Assembly: GCA_016931225.1 (NCBI GenBank)
Contig: JAFGFE010000044.1
Coordinates: forward strand, 1 to 32,965
Reading direction: 5' to 3'
DNA: 32,965 bases
Origin: Candidatus Zymogenaceae bacterium
GTDB lineage: Bacteria; Desulfobacterota; Zymogenia; Zymogenales; Zymogenaceae
Shown: in pieces, positions 1 to 7,478 of the stretch
How the letters are laid out: each line of letters begins with the position of its first letter
Position numbering within the stretch: position 1 is the stretch's first letter
Notes under the pieces: model-generated
Seen by the model: the letters and a program-made list of their open reading frames with translations, nothing else
Database searches by the model: none
What the model was told of the DNA's origin: nothing
Made by a program: the position numbers and the translations under genes

Positions 1-387
1 ATTTGTGTATGAAGAAACGGTAGCCGAGGAGAGCGTGGCGTAGTATAGTAGAACCATCTCACAGGAAGGCAAACTGTCAACGCAACTTGTGACTACCGCA
101 CATTACAAACAGAGAATACCTTGCTAATAATACTAATAACATTTTTAATGAAGCCTTTAGGGAAGCAGTTGATGAGTTTGATGATTTTTATATATATTTT
201 TCTGATAAAGATGAATATATAAGAAATATTAGTGATTTTGGAGTAACTTACTCCAATTTATCAGACATTTCCCATTCCCGTAGTGCTTTTTTTGAGTCGA
301 TCTCGGAAGAGTAAAGCTATGGTTTGCGTGTTTTTTTAAATAAAGCACCTCCCATCCCTTTGGTCACCTCCCCCACAATCCACCCCC
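1..387. other. Region without an intact gene
   Basis: This stretch holds no complete gene. In the second forward frame the first 43 bases read as a short peptide tail ending at a TAG (41-43), which could be the end of a gene starting outside the window, but 13 codons cannot establish that. Positions 93-314 read open and look like a coding remnant (listed separately). From 315 to 387 the sequence is a T-rich then C-rich spacer leading to the stop codon of the reverse-strand sensor kinase. I see no convincing hairpin terminator here. Confidence 0.5.
93..314 (+). pseudogene. AT-rich 3' remnant of an unrecognised gene
   Basis: An open frame runs from just after a TGA at 90-92 to a TAA at 312-314. 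It encodes about 73 residues rich in Asn, Asp, Phe and Ile, with coding-like texture in the second half (FDDFYIYFSDKDEY, then a Ser-rich tail ending SISEE). There is no in-frame ATG, GTG or TTG near the beginning, so it looks like the 3' end of a gene whose 5' part is missing or rearranged. Its composition is much more AT-rich than the sensor kinase beside it and resembles the 7.4-11 kb island, suggesting acquired DNA. I do not recognise the family. It could also be non-coding AT-rich sequence that happens to stay open. Confidence 0.3.
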
Positions 388-3225
388 TCACCCGTCCAAC
401 ACCTCCCGCACCTTCCCAAGGAGCTTTTTGATCACGAACGGCTTTTCCAGGTATCCCCGGGCGCCCATCTGCCGCATTTCCCGGTGCAGGTCCGGCCCCG
501 CGTATCCGGTGGAAAACAGCACCGTCACGTCCGGATCGATCTTCTTCAGCTCGGAGAACACCTCCCGCCCGTCCATGTCCGGCATCTTCAGATCCAGTAT
601 CACCAGGTCCGCTTTGGTGTCGGCATAGGCCCCGATACCTTTTTTCCCGGAATTGAAAGCGTGGACGGTATAGCCGTAGTCGCTCAGGATGTTCGTGGTC
701 ATGGAGAGGATATCCTCCTCATCGTCGATGATCATGATCGTCTCGCTTCCCCCGGTGATCTCGGCCGCCTGGTCCGAGAAGAGATCGGCATGCTTTTCCG
801 ACGCGGGCAGCAGAACGGTCACGGATGTTCCCTTTCCTAGTTCGCTTTCGATTTCAATATAGCCTCCGTGGCCCTTGACGATGCCGAAGACGACGCTCAT
901 GCCCAACCCCGAGCCGCCGCTCTTTCCCCTCGTGGTGAAATAGGGCTCGAACACCCTCAGCAGCGTGTCCCTGTCCATGCCCGTTCCGGTGTCCGTGCAC
1001 CGCATGCTGACGTACAATCCCTCTTTGATGGTGAAAAGATCCTTTTCGACGGGGTGATCGAAGCGTTTTGTCCCGGTCTCGATGGTAAACGTCCCGCCTT
1101 TCGTCATCGCCGCCTGGGCGTTGACGCAGATATTCATAATCACCTGGTATAATTGGGATTCGTCCCCCTCCACATTGGGAATGTCGCTGTCCAGGTTAAG
1201 GTGCAGTGCGATTGATTTTTCCAGGGTCTTGGAAACGAGTTGATACACATCTTTGACGACCCGGTTCAGGTCTATCGTCGTGATCTCCTTGGACCTCTTT
1301 CTCGTGTATGATAAAAGCTGGGAGGTCAGCTCCGCCGCCCGGACCGATGACTTTTCTATGGCGTCGAGTCCCTTTTGGACGGTATCATCCCCGGTCGTTT
1401 TCGTTTTCAAAAACGACGCATATCCCAGGATCGTCGCCAGGATGTTGTTAAAATCGTGGGCGATGCCGCCGGCCAGCGTACCGATGGCCTCCATCTTCTG
1501 GACGCGGAAGAGTTGCTCCTGGGTTTTTCTCAGCTTCGAGATATCCTTGCTGATCCCCTGGTAGGCAACGATTCTTCCATCGGGCGCTCGGACCGCCACC
1601 GCGCTTAAAATACTGTCGATGGGGGTGCCGTCGCTCTTTTTCATGGTAAGCGGGTAGTTTTTTACAAATCCGTCGCGCTCGATGCTCTTTCGGAGTTTCT
1701 CCCGGTCCTCCGGATAAAAATATACGATATCCTCAATCTTTGTGGAGAGAAGCTCATCCCGGGTCAGTCCGAAAATCTCCTCCGCCGCCGGATTGATATC
1801 CAAAAATCTCCCGTCCACCGAGGAGATAAAGACTATGTCTATTGATGTGTTGAACAGATCGAGGTATTTCTGTTCCGCCTGTTTCAGCTCGGTGATGTCA
1901 ATAAGAATCCCGTCGAATCCGGTGACGCTCCCATCCGTATCCAGGCGGATGCGTGTCAGGTCCCGCACCCATTTAATCTCATCCGTACGGGTGATGAGGC
2001 GATAGGGCTGGTGTGTGATCGAATCCGCGTTCGGGTTGGCTGTGGCTGTATTTACCTCCTCCGTTACCCGGTCGATGTCGTCGGGATGAATAATTTCAGA
2101 ATAGGCGACGGCGCCGCTTGTAAAATCTCCGGCGGTATACCCGAACATTCGATTCACGTTTTCGGAGACGTATTCCACCGGCCATCCCTCCAGGTTTTTC
2201 CATATGAACGCCACCACGGGGCTTCGCTCGATAATGTTCCGGGAAAGTTCGAGCATCTCCCTGGTTTCATATTCATCGGTGACGTCTCGAAAGACCATCA
2301 CGGTGCCGATTGGCTGATTTCCCTCAAGGCGAATGGGCGCAGCACTGTCGGCTATCTGTCTGACGGTTCCGTCTTTTGAGATAAGGCTTGTGTGATTCGC
2401 CAGCCCCACGGTAACACCCTTTTCGAGCACCGTATGCACCGGATTTTCCACCGGCTCCATCGTCCGGGTGTTGACGATGTAAAACACATCGATCAGGGGG
2501 CTTCCGATGGCTTCCTCGAGGGAAACGCCGCAGAGCTTTTGCGCCACCGGGTTTATGCGGATGATTCGTCCCTCAAAGTCGGTGACGATCACGCCGTCGC
2601 CGATGGAGTCCAGCGTGGTGATCAGCTCCCGACGGCTTCGGAGGAGGGCCCGGTGGGCCTTGATCGCCGCCATCGCCAAGGCGGAGATAACGCCGACCAG
2701 CAGAGATTCGATGAAAAACGGCTGATCCCTCCAGCCCTCAAGGATCATCGGGAAAATGGGTATATCCCGAAGTACGGCAAGGACACTCCATATGAACGGT
2801 GTGGTGAATGCCTGGTAGCAGAAGATTACCAGCAAAAACCAGCCCACGCCGTAGGCCGAGAGATTTGTCAGGCGGGCAAGGAAGCGGCCGTGGACCAGGC
2901 GGACGACCACGAGGGTGGGTATCAGATAGAGGAGATTCCCGAAGAAGGCCGTGGCGAGGGATACCTGGTGAAATCCGCTGGCGGAGATGATCATCGCAAC
3001 CACAAGCGCCAGCCACCAGCGGGAGAGAAGGGCGAAGGCAATAAATCCAAACGCCTGCCGGATATCAAAGAATACCTCGGTGTTGGGAATCTCGACGCTG
3101 AAGTAACTCAACAGGGCGCCCAATCCCCCCAGGACGACCGTCATTAGAAGGTCATTATTGAGTGATACTGAACGCATCATGGGCTGTGGAGATTGAAATT
3201 TTTTCCGATCGAACATGTAACTCAT
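388..3225 (-). CDS. Membrane-bound PAS hybrid sensor histidine kinase with C-terminal receiver
   Basis: This is a two-component hybrid kinase. Numbered from the longest open frame (977 residues, start 3321), residues about 52-225 form five or six membrane segments. Three PAS-type sensor regions follow (about 230-350, 360-480, 485-600). Next comes a HisKA domain with the H-box GGIAHDFNN (phospho-acceptor His622), then a HATPase domain with N-box around 727-738 and G-boxes around 776-820. A receiver domain ends the protein, with acidic residues DDEED, phospho-acceptor Asp910 and conserved Lys960. I place the start at the ATG at 3225 (MSYMFDRKK) or the next ATG at 3216. The longest-frame GTG at 3319-3321 overlaps a perfect extended -10 box, so it cannot be the translation start. 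No dedicated output regulator lies next to it, and the signal sensed is unknown. Confidence 0.9.
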   Translation of the reverse strand: MSYMFDRKKFQSPQPMMRSVSLNNDLLMTVVLGGLGALLSYFSVEIPNTEVFFDIRQAFGFIAFALLSRWWLALVVAMIISASGFHQVSLATAFFGNLLYLIPTLVVVRLVHGRFLARLTNLSAYGVGWFLLVIFCYQAFTTPFIWSVLAVLRDIPIFPMILEGWRDQPFFIESLLVGVISALAMAAIKAHRALLRSRRELITTLDSIGDGVIVTDFEGRIIRINPVAQKLCGVSLEEAIGSPLIDVFYIVNTRTMEPVENPVHTVLEKGVTVGLANHTSLISKDGTVRQIADSAAPIRLEGNQPIGTVMVFRDVTDEYETREMLELSRNIIERSPVVAFIWKNLEGWPVEYVSENVNRMFGYTAGDFTSGAVAYSEIIHPDDIDRVTEEVNTATANPNADSITHQPYRLITRTDEIKWVRDLTRIRLDTDGSVTGFDGILIDITELKQAEQKYLDLFNTSIDIVFISSVDGRFLDINPAAEEIFGLTRDELLSTKIEDIVYFYPEDREKLRKSIERDGFVKNYPLTMKKSDGTPIDSILSAVAVRAPDGRIVAYQGISKDISKLRKTQEQLFRVQKMEAIGTLAGGIAHDFNNILATILGYASFLKTKTTGDDTVQKGLDAIEKSSVRAAELTSQLLSYTRKRSKEITTIDLNRVVKDVYQLVSKTLEKSIALHLNLDSDIPNVEGDESQLYQVIMNICVNAQAAMTKGGTFTIETGTKRFDHPVEKDLFTIKEGLYVSMRCTDTGTGMDRDTLLRVFEPYFTTRGKSGGSGLGMSVVFGIVKGHGGYIEIESELGKGTSVTVLLPASEKHADLFSDQAAEITGGSETIMIIDDEEDILSMTTNILSDYGYTVHAFNSGKKGIGAYADTKADLVILDLKMPDMDGREVFSELKKIDPDVTVLFSTGYAGPDLHREMRQMGARGYLEKPFVIKKLLGKVREVLDG

Positions 3226-3309
3226 TCCTGTCGATTCAACGTCGCTGTTTAGATGGTTCGCACCGCCGAATTCCGGTGCTGGCAAACTCCCGCAAAAGAA
3301 TAATTGTAT

Positions 3310-3318
3310 ATTATAGCA
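3310..3318 (-). promoter_or_regulatory. Extended -10 promoter of the hybrid kinase gene
   Basis: Read on the reverse strand, the bases are TGC followed by a perfect TATAAT (the hexamer is 3310-3315). That is the extended -10 form, TGnTATAAT. A T-rich segment lies about 18 bases upstream, but there is no good -35 box, as expected for this promoter class. The predicted transcript begins near 3303, about 80 bases upstream of the chosen start codon. Confidence 0.6.
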
Positions 3319-3561
3319 CACATTATCCTGTAAAAAGAATTATTTTGTATATAATATGTAAGCAAAATATTACACTTTACAATATAAAATCAGGTTATTA
3401 TCGAAGGTCGATCGATATTCCGTTCGCGTACTCTTTTCTCGGATTCGGGCCCGTGTGGGATGTCCCCCCCCTTTTTTATACGTTGTCATGATACAATCAC
3501 CAAAGATGTGTCATCAAAAAAACCGCCATTTTAACCAGTTTTTAACGGGAGACTGATACTC

Positions 3562-4044
3562 ATGCGAAAGAAAGAACGGGAGATAACCGATCCCGCCGGG
3601 ATCAGGGATGTTCTGACCCGGGCGGTGGTGCTGCGCCTTGGGCTTTTCGACGGTCGAACTCCATATATAGTCCCGGTGAACTTCGGGTACGACGGCAAGG
3701 CCGCACTGTTCATACACTCAGGCCACGAGGGGTGGAAGATGGAAATCCTGAAACACCACCCCAGGGTCTGCTTTGAGGCGGAGGTGGATGTGGCGGTTAT
3801 CCCGCCCGTCAAGCCGGATAATCACTGCGGGTTTTCCATGGCCTATCGCTCGGTCATCGGCTTCGGAGTCGCTTCGATCCTTGATGACCCGGCCCGGAAG
3901 ATCGACGCCCTCAAAACCATCGTCCGGCACCTCTCGCCCGAGAGATCGCCCGATGACATTGTCTTTCCCGACGGGACAGTGGAGGCCACCGCCGTCGTCA
4001 GGATAGATATCGATTCCATGACCGGGAAAATGGACAACTGCTGA
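3562..4044 (+). CDS. NimA-like pyridoxamine 5'-phosphate oxidase family flavoprotein
   Basis: This 160-residue protein fits the small FMN-binding split-barrel family that includes NimA-type proteins and PNPOx-like oxidoreductases. Family-like features are an N-terminal segment (EITDPAGIRDVL), a strand carrying PYIVPVNFGYDG at about 34-45, the segment LFIHSGHEGWKMEIL at about 50-64, then VCFEAEVD. A YRSVIGFGVA strand (about 95-104) and a helix (KIDALKTIVRHL) follow. These proteins usually act in the cytoplasm as homodimers reducing small organic substrates with FMN, but the real substrate cannot be read from sequence. The start ATG at 3562 follows a GGGAGA ribosome-binding site. The downstream amidohydrolase is on the same strand after a 108-base gap that contains AT-rich promoter-like sequence, so co-transcription is uncertain. 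Confidence 0.8.
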   Translation: MRKKEREITDPAGIRDVLTRAVVLRLGLFDGRTPYIVPVNFGYDGKAALFIHSGHEGWKMEILKHHPRVCFEAEVDVAVIPPVKPDNHCGFSMAYRSVIGFGVASILDDPARKIDALKTIVRHLSPERSPDDIVFPDGTVEATAVVRIDIDSMTGKMDNC

Positions 4045-4152
4045 GGGGAAACAGCGCCACGACACGGTTGTAAACAGACGTTGTTGGTGGTATAGTTTCC
4101 CCTGGGTCGAATATAATTATATACTATCATGTATGTTGCATGGTAACAAATA

Positions 4153-5499
4153 ATGAACCGCACTTTTCCCATCGCTCTTGTCGGCGCCAACGTCATCGAC
4201 GGTCATCTGGAATCCGCCGTTTCTCCGAACGCAACGATACTCATTGAACACTCCGAGGAAAGCGGCATCGGCGGTCGTAACGGCGTCATCACGGCCGTCG
4301 ACCGGAGGGATCAGGTAAAAATACCCCCCCGCGCCCGGGTCATAGACTGCTCGGGGACGTACATCATCCCCGGACTCATCAACGCCCACGTCCACACCAT
4401 TGGGGACGGAAAGCCGAGATCCTTCAGCACATCGAGGCAGCGAAGACGGCTGGCCCGGTTTCTCAGATCGTTCCCCGGAAAAATCGCCGCCACGGCCATG
4501 ATGAAAAGAAACGTGCGTACCGCCCTGGCAAGCGGCGTGACGACCATTCGGGCGGTGGGGGATCCGTGTCTGTATGACATCACTGTCAGGACACGCATCG
4601 ACGCGGGGAAAGACAGGGGCCCCCGGATACTCACCGCCGGCCCGATCCTCTGCGCCTCGGGCGGCCACGGCGGGGAGGTGTTCGGCAGGGTGGCGGATTC
4701 ACCCTGGGAATTTCGAAAAGCGGTCCGGCTGGCCATCGCAGATGACGTCGATTTCATCAAGATCACCAGCACCGGCGGCGTGACCGACGCAAAAAGGCCC
4801 GGGGAGGCGGGCCGCCCACACATGACCCCGGAGGAGATCGCCGCGGTCTGTGACGAGGCACACCGGGCGGGGCTGCTGGTGGCGGCCCACGCCGAGAGCG
4901 CACACGGCGTGATGGAGGCCCTGGAGGCGGGGGTGGATACCATCGAGCACGGGGCGGAGTTGACCGACGAGCACATCGAGCTGTTTTTGGATAATCCCAA
5001 CAGCCTCAGGGGATACAGCGCCCTCATTCCCACCCTCACGGTGGTCATGAACATCACGGAGGCGGCCCCCGAGGCGTCGGGCCTGAGTCGTGTGCAATAC
5101 GAAAACGCCTGGCGCATCCGGGAGGAGGTGATCGCCGGGTTCAGGAAGGCCTACGCCGCCGGGGTGAAAATCGGCGTGGGTACCGACGCCGGGTCGCCCC
5201 TGACCCCCCAGTACGACACGGTAAAAGAGCTGTTTCACTTCATGGCGATCGCCGGAATGACCCACCGGGAGGTCATCCACCGGGCCACCATAGACACCGC
5301 CCGGATCATCGGCGTCGATGACGTGACCGGGTCGATCCGGGCGGGGAAATCCGCGGATCTTGTGGTGCTGGACGGCGACCCCACAAGCGATATCCGCTGC
5401 CTCATGCAACCCCGGATGGTGGTGGTCCGGGGGGACGTCATCGAGCATCCCCGGTACCGACCCATCGGGAAGATAGAAAAGCTCCGGGGCGGGAGGTAG
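4153..5499 (+). CDS. Metal-dependent amidohydrolase, imidazolonepropionase-like
   Basis: This 448-residue protein belongs to the amidohydrolase superfamily, in the cyclic-amide/peptide hydrolase branch close to imidazolonepropionase and prolidase-like enzymes. The visible metal-site residues are the HxH pair His79 and His81 in GLINAHVH, a possible carboxylated Lys203 in FIKITSTGGV, His246 in VAAHAES, His266 in TIEHGAEL and Asp345 in VGTDAGSPL. The N- and C-terminal parts form the usual composite beta sandwich (ADLVVLDGDPTSDI near 401-414). Length is normal for the family. No signal peptide is seen, so it is probably cytoplasmic. The substrate is not predictable. The stop codon is followed almost at once by a G-rich tract. 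Confidence 0.88.
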   Translation: MNRTFPIALVGANVIDGHLESAVSPNATILIEHSEESGIGGRNGVITAVDRRDQVKIPPRARVIDCSGTYIIPGLINAHVHTIGDGKPRSFSTSRQRRRLARFLRSFPGKIAATAMMKRNVRTALASGVTTIRAVGDPCLYDITVRTRIDAGKDRGPRILTAGPILCASGGHGGEVFGRVADSPWEFRKAVRLAIADDVDFIKITSTGGVTDAKRPGEAGRPHMTPEEIAAVCDEAHRAGLLVAAHAESAHGVMEALEAGVDTIEHGAELTDEHIELFLDNPNSLRGYSALIPTLTVVMNITEAAPEASGLSRVQYENAWRIREEVIAGFRKAYAAGVKIGVGTDAGSPLTPQYDTVKELFHFMAIAGMTHREVIHRATIDTARIIGVDDVTGSIRAGKSADLVVLDGDPTSDIRCLMQPRMVVVRGDVIEHPRYRPIGKIEKLRGGR

Positions 5500-5504
5500 C
5501 CATA

Positions 5505-5533
5505 GGGTTGGGGGAGGGGGGGGCGGGGATGGG
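5505..5533 (+). other. Putative G-quadruplex-forming tract
   Basis: Five runs of G (3, 5, 8, 4 and 3 bases) are separated by loops of one or two bases (TT, A, C, AT). This meets the common four-run G-quadruplex rule with very short loops. It lies six bases after the amidohydrolase stop codon and about 45 bases upstream of the rhomboid start, on the coding strand, so it would also be present in a read-through transcript. Confidence 0.6.
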
Positions 5534-5579
5534 TAAGTCAACAAACCACATTATATATGATTATAGATAGAAACACATT

Positions 5580-6299
5580 ATGATACCTTTGAGAGACAAC
5601 GTACCGGCAGAGAAGACCCCGTTCGTCACCTATGTTCTTATCGCCATAAACATCGCGGCGTTCTTCTATGAGCTGGCCCTGGGCAAGGGATTGGATACCT
5701 TCGTCTTCTACTACGGCGTGGTGCCCGAAACCGTCACCTCCGGCCTCTACGGCCCCCAATATACGATCCTACCCTTCTTCACCTCGATGTTCCTCCACGG
5801 CGGGTGGCTCCACATCATCGGGAACATGCTGTTTCTGTGGATATTCGGGGACAACGTGGAGGACCGGATGGGGCATTTCCTCTATCTGATTTTCTACCTG
5901 GCATCGGGGCTGGGCGCGAGCCTGCTGCACGTGGTGTCGGACCCGCATTCGGCCGTCCCCACCATCGGGGCCAGCGGCGCCATCGCCGGCGTCATGGGGG
6001 CCTATTTCGTCCTCTACCCCAAGGCGCGGGTGACAAGCGTGGTGATCCTCATCTATTTTATCCGGCTGATGGAGATACCGGCGGTGGTCTTTCTGGGGAT
6101 ATGGTTTCTCATCCAGATCTTTTCCGGCGTGGCCTCCATCGGTGCGGACGCGGCCTCGGGCGGCGTGGCCTTCTGGGCCCACGTGGGGGGATTTATCGTG
6201 GGACTGGCGGGGGGCGGCCTGGCGAGGCTCTTGACCAAGGACCCCACCAAGGGGAGGGTGGAGGTGATTACGAGGGACGGGAAGCGGTATTTGCATTGA
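5580..6299 (+). CDS. Rhomboid family intramembrane serine protease
   Basis: This 239-residue polytopic membrane protein has the rhomboid hallmarks. The loop and helix HGGWLHIIGNMLFLW contain His78 and the oxyanion residue Asn82. The catalytic serine motif GASGAIAGVMGAY places Ser132, and the catalytic histidine His201 lies in AHVGGFIVG. About six membrane helices are visible. Rhomboids cut single-pass membrane proteins within their transmembrane segment. The gene after it, starting 80 bases downstream, encodes a protein with one N-terminal membrane anchor, so a protease-substrate or partner relation is possible but only inferred. There is no clear Shine-Dalgarno before the ATG at 5580. The last ~110 bases of this gene recur at 7312-7424. 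Confidence 0.93.
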   Translation: MIPLRDNVPAEKTPFVTYVLIAINIAAFFYELALGKGLDTFVFYYGVVPETVTSGLYGPQYTILPFFTSMFLHGGWLHIIGNMLFLWIFGDNVEDRMGHFLYLIFYLASGLGASLLHVVSDPHSAVPTIGASGAIAGVMGAYFVLYPKARVTSVVILIYFIRLMEIPAVVFLGIWFLIQIFSGVASIGADAASGGVAFWAHVGGFIVGLAGGGLARLLTKDPTKGRVEVITRDGKRYLH

Positions 6300-6379
6300 T
6301 GGGGCGGTCTCCCTCCCTTTCAAAACCGGGGGAAATATATATTTGAAACTCATTTTCAACGCGATGATATGGAGTTGTC

Positions 6380-7195
6380 ATGGGCCGCGATGATTTTGCC
6401 GTCACTCCCGCCTATTCCGGCGAGGAGATCCCGAGCGGACAGCTTATCGTGGAGGAAAAATCCCGCCGGGGGTGCGCCTGTTTCCTGATACTCCTGGCCT
6501 TGGTGGGTGGTATGGTGATATATGCCCAACTGGTGATGGACCCGGTAACGCTGAACCTGATGCTGATCACCGTGAACAATCAGGAGGTGAAGGAATATGC
6601 CATCAGGAACCTGGCGCGGGAGGGTAATTCCCGGGCAGTGGACGCCCTGAAAAAGGAGCTTGGTCACCCGAATGCGGGCATTCGGTGCAGGGCCGCCTGG
6701 GCCCTGGGTGAGATCGGGAGTCACGACGGGATAGATCCGCTGCGGAAGGTAGTGAAGCACGGGATGGACGACGAACTGTCGTACTATGCGGTGAGATCGC
6801 TTCTTTCGATCGCCACCCGCTGTCCCGACGGCGCTCCCCGAGGTGAAAAATGCAGGGATGACACCGCCGCCGTAGAGGTGGCTGAAATATGTTTACACGG
6901 GTGCATGATATCCCACGTCGATTATATCATCTGCGAATCCCTGTTCGATGATGATGTGAATGTGCGGATTCTTGCCGCACAGATCCTGGTGAGTGTTGCC
7001 ACTGAAAATGTCCGATATATGCTGGAGGCGGCCCGGGAAGACGAGGATGAGCGGGTGCGGGAGGCGGTGGACATGGCTCTGGATGGGCTGGGACCGCCCC
7101 CGTCAACAAAGCCTGAGTATCTGTATCCAGACGATACGATATACCCACTGTTGGAAGAGGAATACATCCCGAGGCTACCTCTGTATATAGAGTAA
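6380..7195 (+). CDS. Membrane-anchored HEAT-repeat protein, copy 1
   Basis: This 271-residue protein has a ~30-residue hydrophilic N-terminus, one membrane segment at about 31-53, then HEAT/PBS-lyase-type helical repeats. The clearest are VKEYAIRNLAREGNSRAVDAL (split over 70-90), IRCRAAWALGEIGSHDGIDPL (101-121) and VRILAAQILVSVA near 194-207, with a last VREAVDMALDGLG around 227-238. A segment RCPDGAPRGEKC (about 147-158) interrupts the repeats and is shared with the paralogue at 11108-12022. Both copies also share the first 14 residues and a C-terminal YPL-E-E motif. HEAT repeats usually mediate protein-protein contact. The function is unknown. The start ATG at 6380 is in the same sequence context (ATGGAGTT then the start) as the second copy. 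Confidence 0.8.
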   Translation: MGRDDFAVTPAYSGEEIPSGQLIVEEKSRRGCACFLILLALVGGMVIYAQLVMDPVTLNLMLITVNNQEVKEYAIRNLAREGNSRAVDALKKELGHPNAGIRCRAAWALGEIGSHDGIDPLRKVVKHGMDDELSYYAVRSLLSIATRCPDGAPRGEKCRDDTAAVEVAEICLHGCMISHVDYIICESLFDDDVNVRILAAQILVSVATENVRYMLEAAREDEDERVREAVDMALDGLGPPPSTKPEYLYPDDTIYPLLEEEYIPRLPLYIE

Positions 7196-7250
7196 TCGGT
7201 GTGATGGAAGGTGGGCCGGCCGCGAAAACACCACGATGCAGATGTACACC

Positions 7251-7278
7251 CCGTTGCCGTTCTGTTAAAAGGTAACGG
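7251..7278 (+). repeat. Hairpin downstream of HEAT copy 1
   Basis: The arms at 7251-7258 (CCGTTGCC) and 7271-7278 (GGTAACGG) pair over eight positions with one G-T wobble around a 12-base loop. No T-run follows, so it is a weak candidate for a terminator. It lies between the HEAT gene and the rhomboid remnant. Confidence 0.35.
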
Positions 7279-7311
7279 AGGGACCCGCCGGGAGGTGCCT
7301 GTCCGCCGCCG

Positions 7312-7424
7312 GAGGGGGGCATCGTGGGACCGACGGGAGGCGGCCTGGTGAGGCTTTTGACCAAAGACCCCACAAAGGGGAGGGTGGAGGTGATTACGAG
7401 GGACGGGAAGCGGTATTTGCATTA
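7312..7424 (+). pseudogene. 3' remnant of a second rhomboid gene
   Basis: These ~113 bases match the end of the rhomboid gene at 5580-6299. The frame reads IVGPTGGGLVRLLTKDPTK, then GRVEVITRDGKRYLH and a stop, against IVGLAGGGLARLLTKDPTK in the intact gene. In the last ~75 bases the differences are a few synonymous changes, one Ala-to-Val change and a TAG in place of TGA. The rest of the gene is absent upstream. It marks the left arm of a tandem duplication whose other element is the second HEAT gene at 11108. The AT-rich island begins directly after its stop codon. Confidence 0.85.
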
Positions 7425-7478
7425 GTATGGTTGTAGTTTGATTTTATAGTAAAATAAGTATATTATTCATGTTCATGT

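Noticed and set aside
1-92. Group II intron or transposon end at the left border
   Set aside because: I could not match a domain V hairpin or terminal inverted repeat; the bases are too few to support a call.
4699-5544. 281-codon reverse open frame over the amidohydrolase
   Set aside because: The forward gene has all metal-site motifs; the reverse frame includes a run of prolines from the G-rich tract and no domain.
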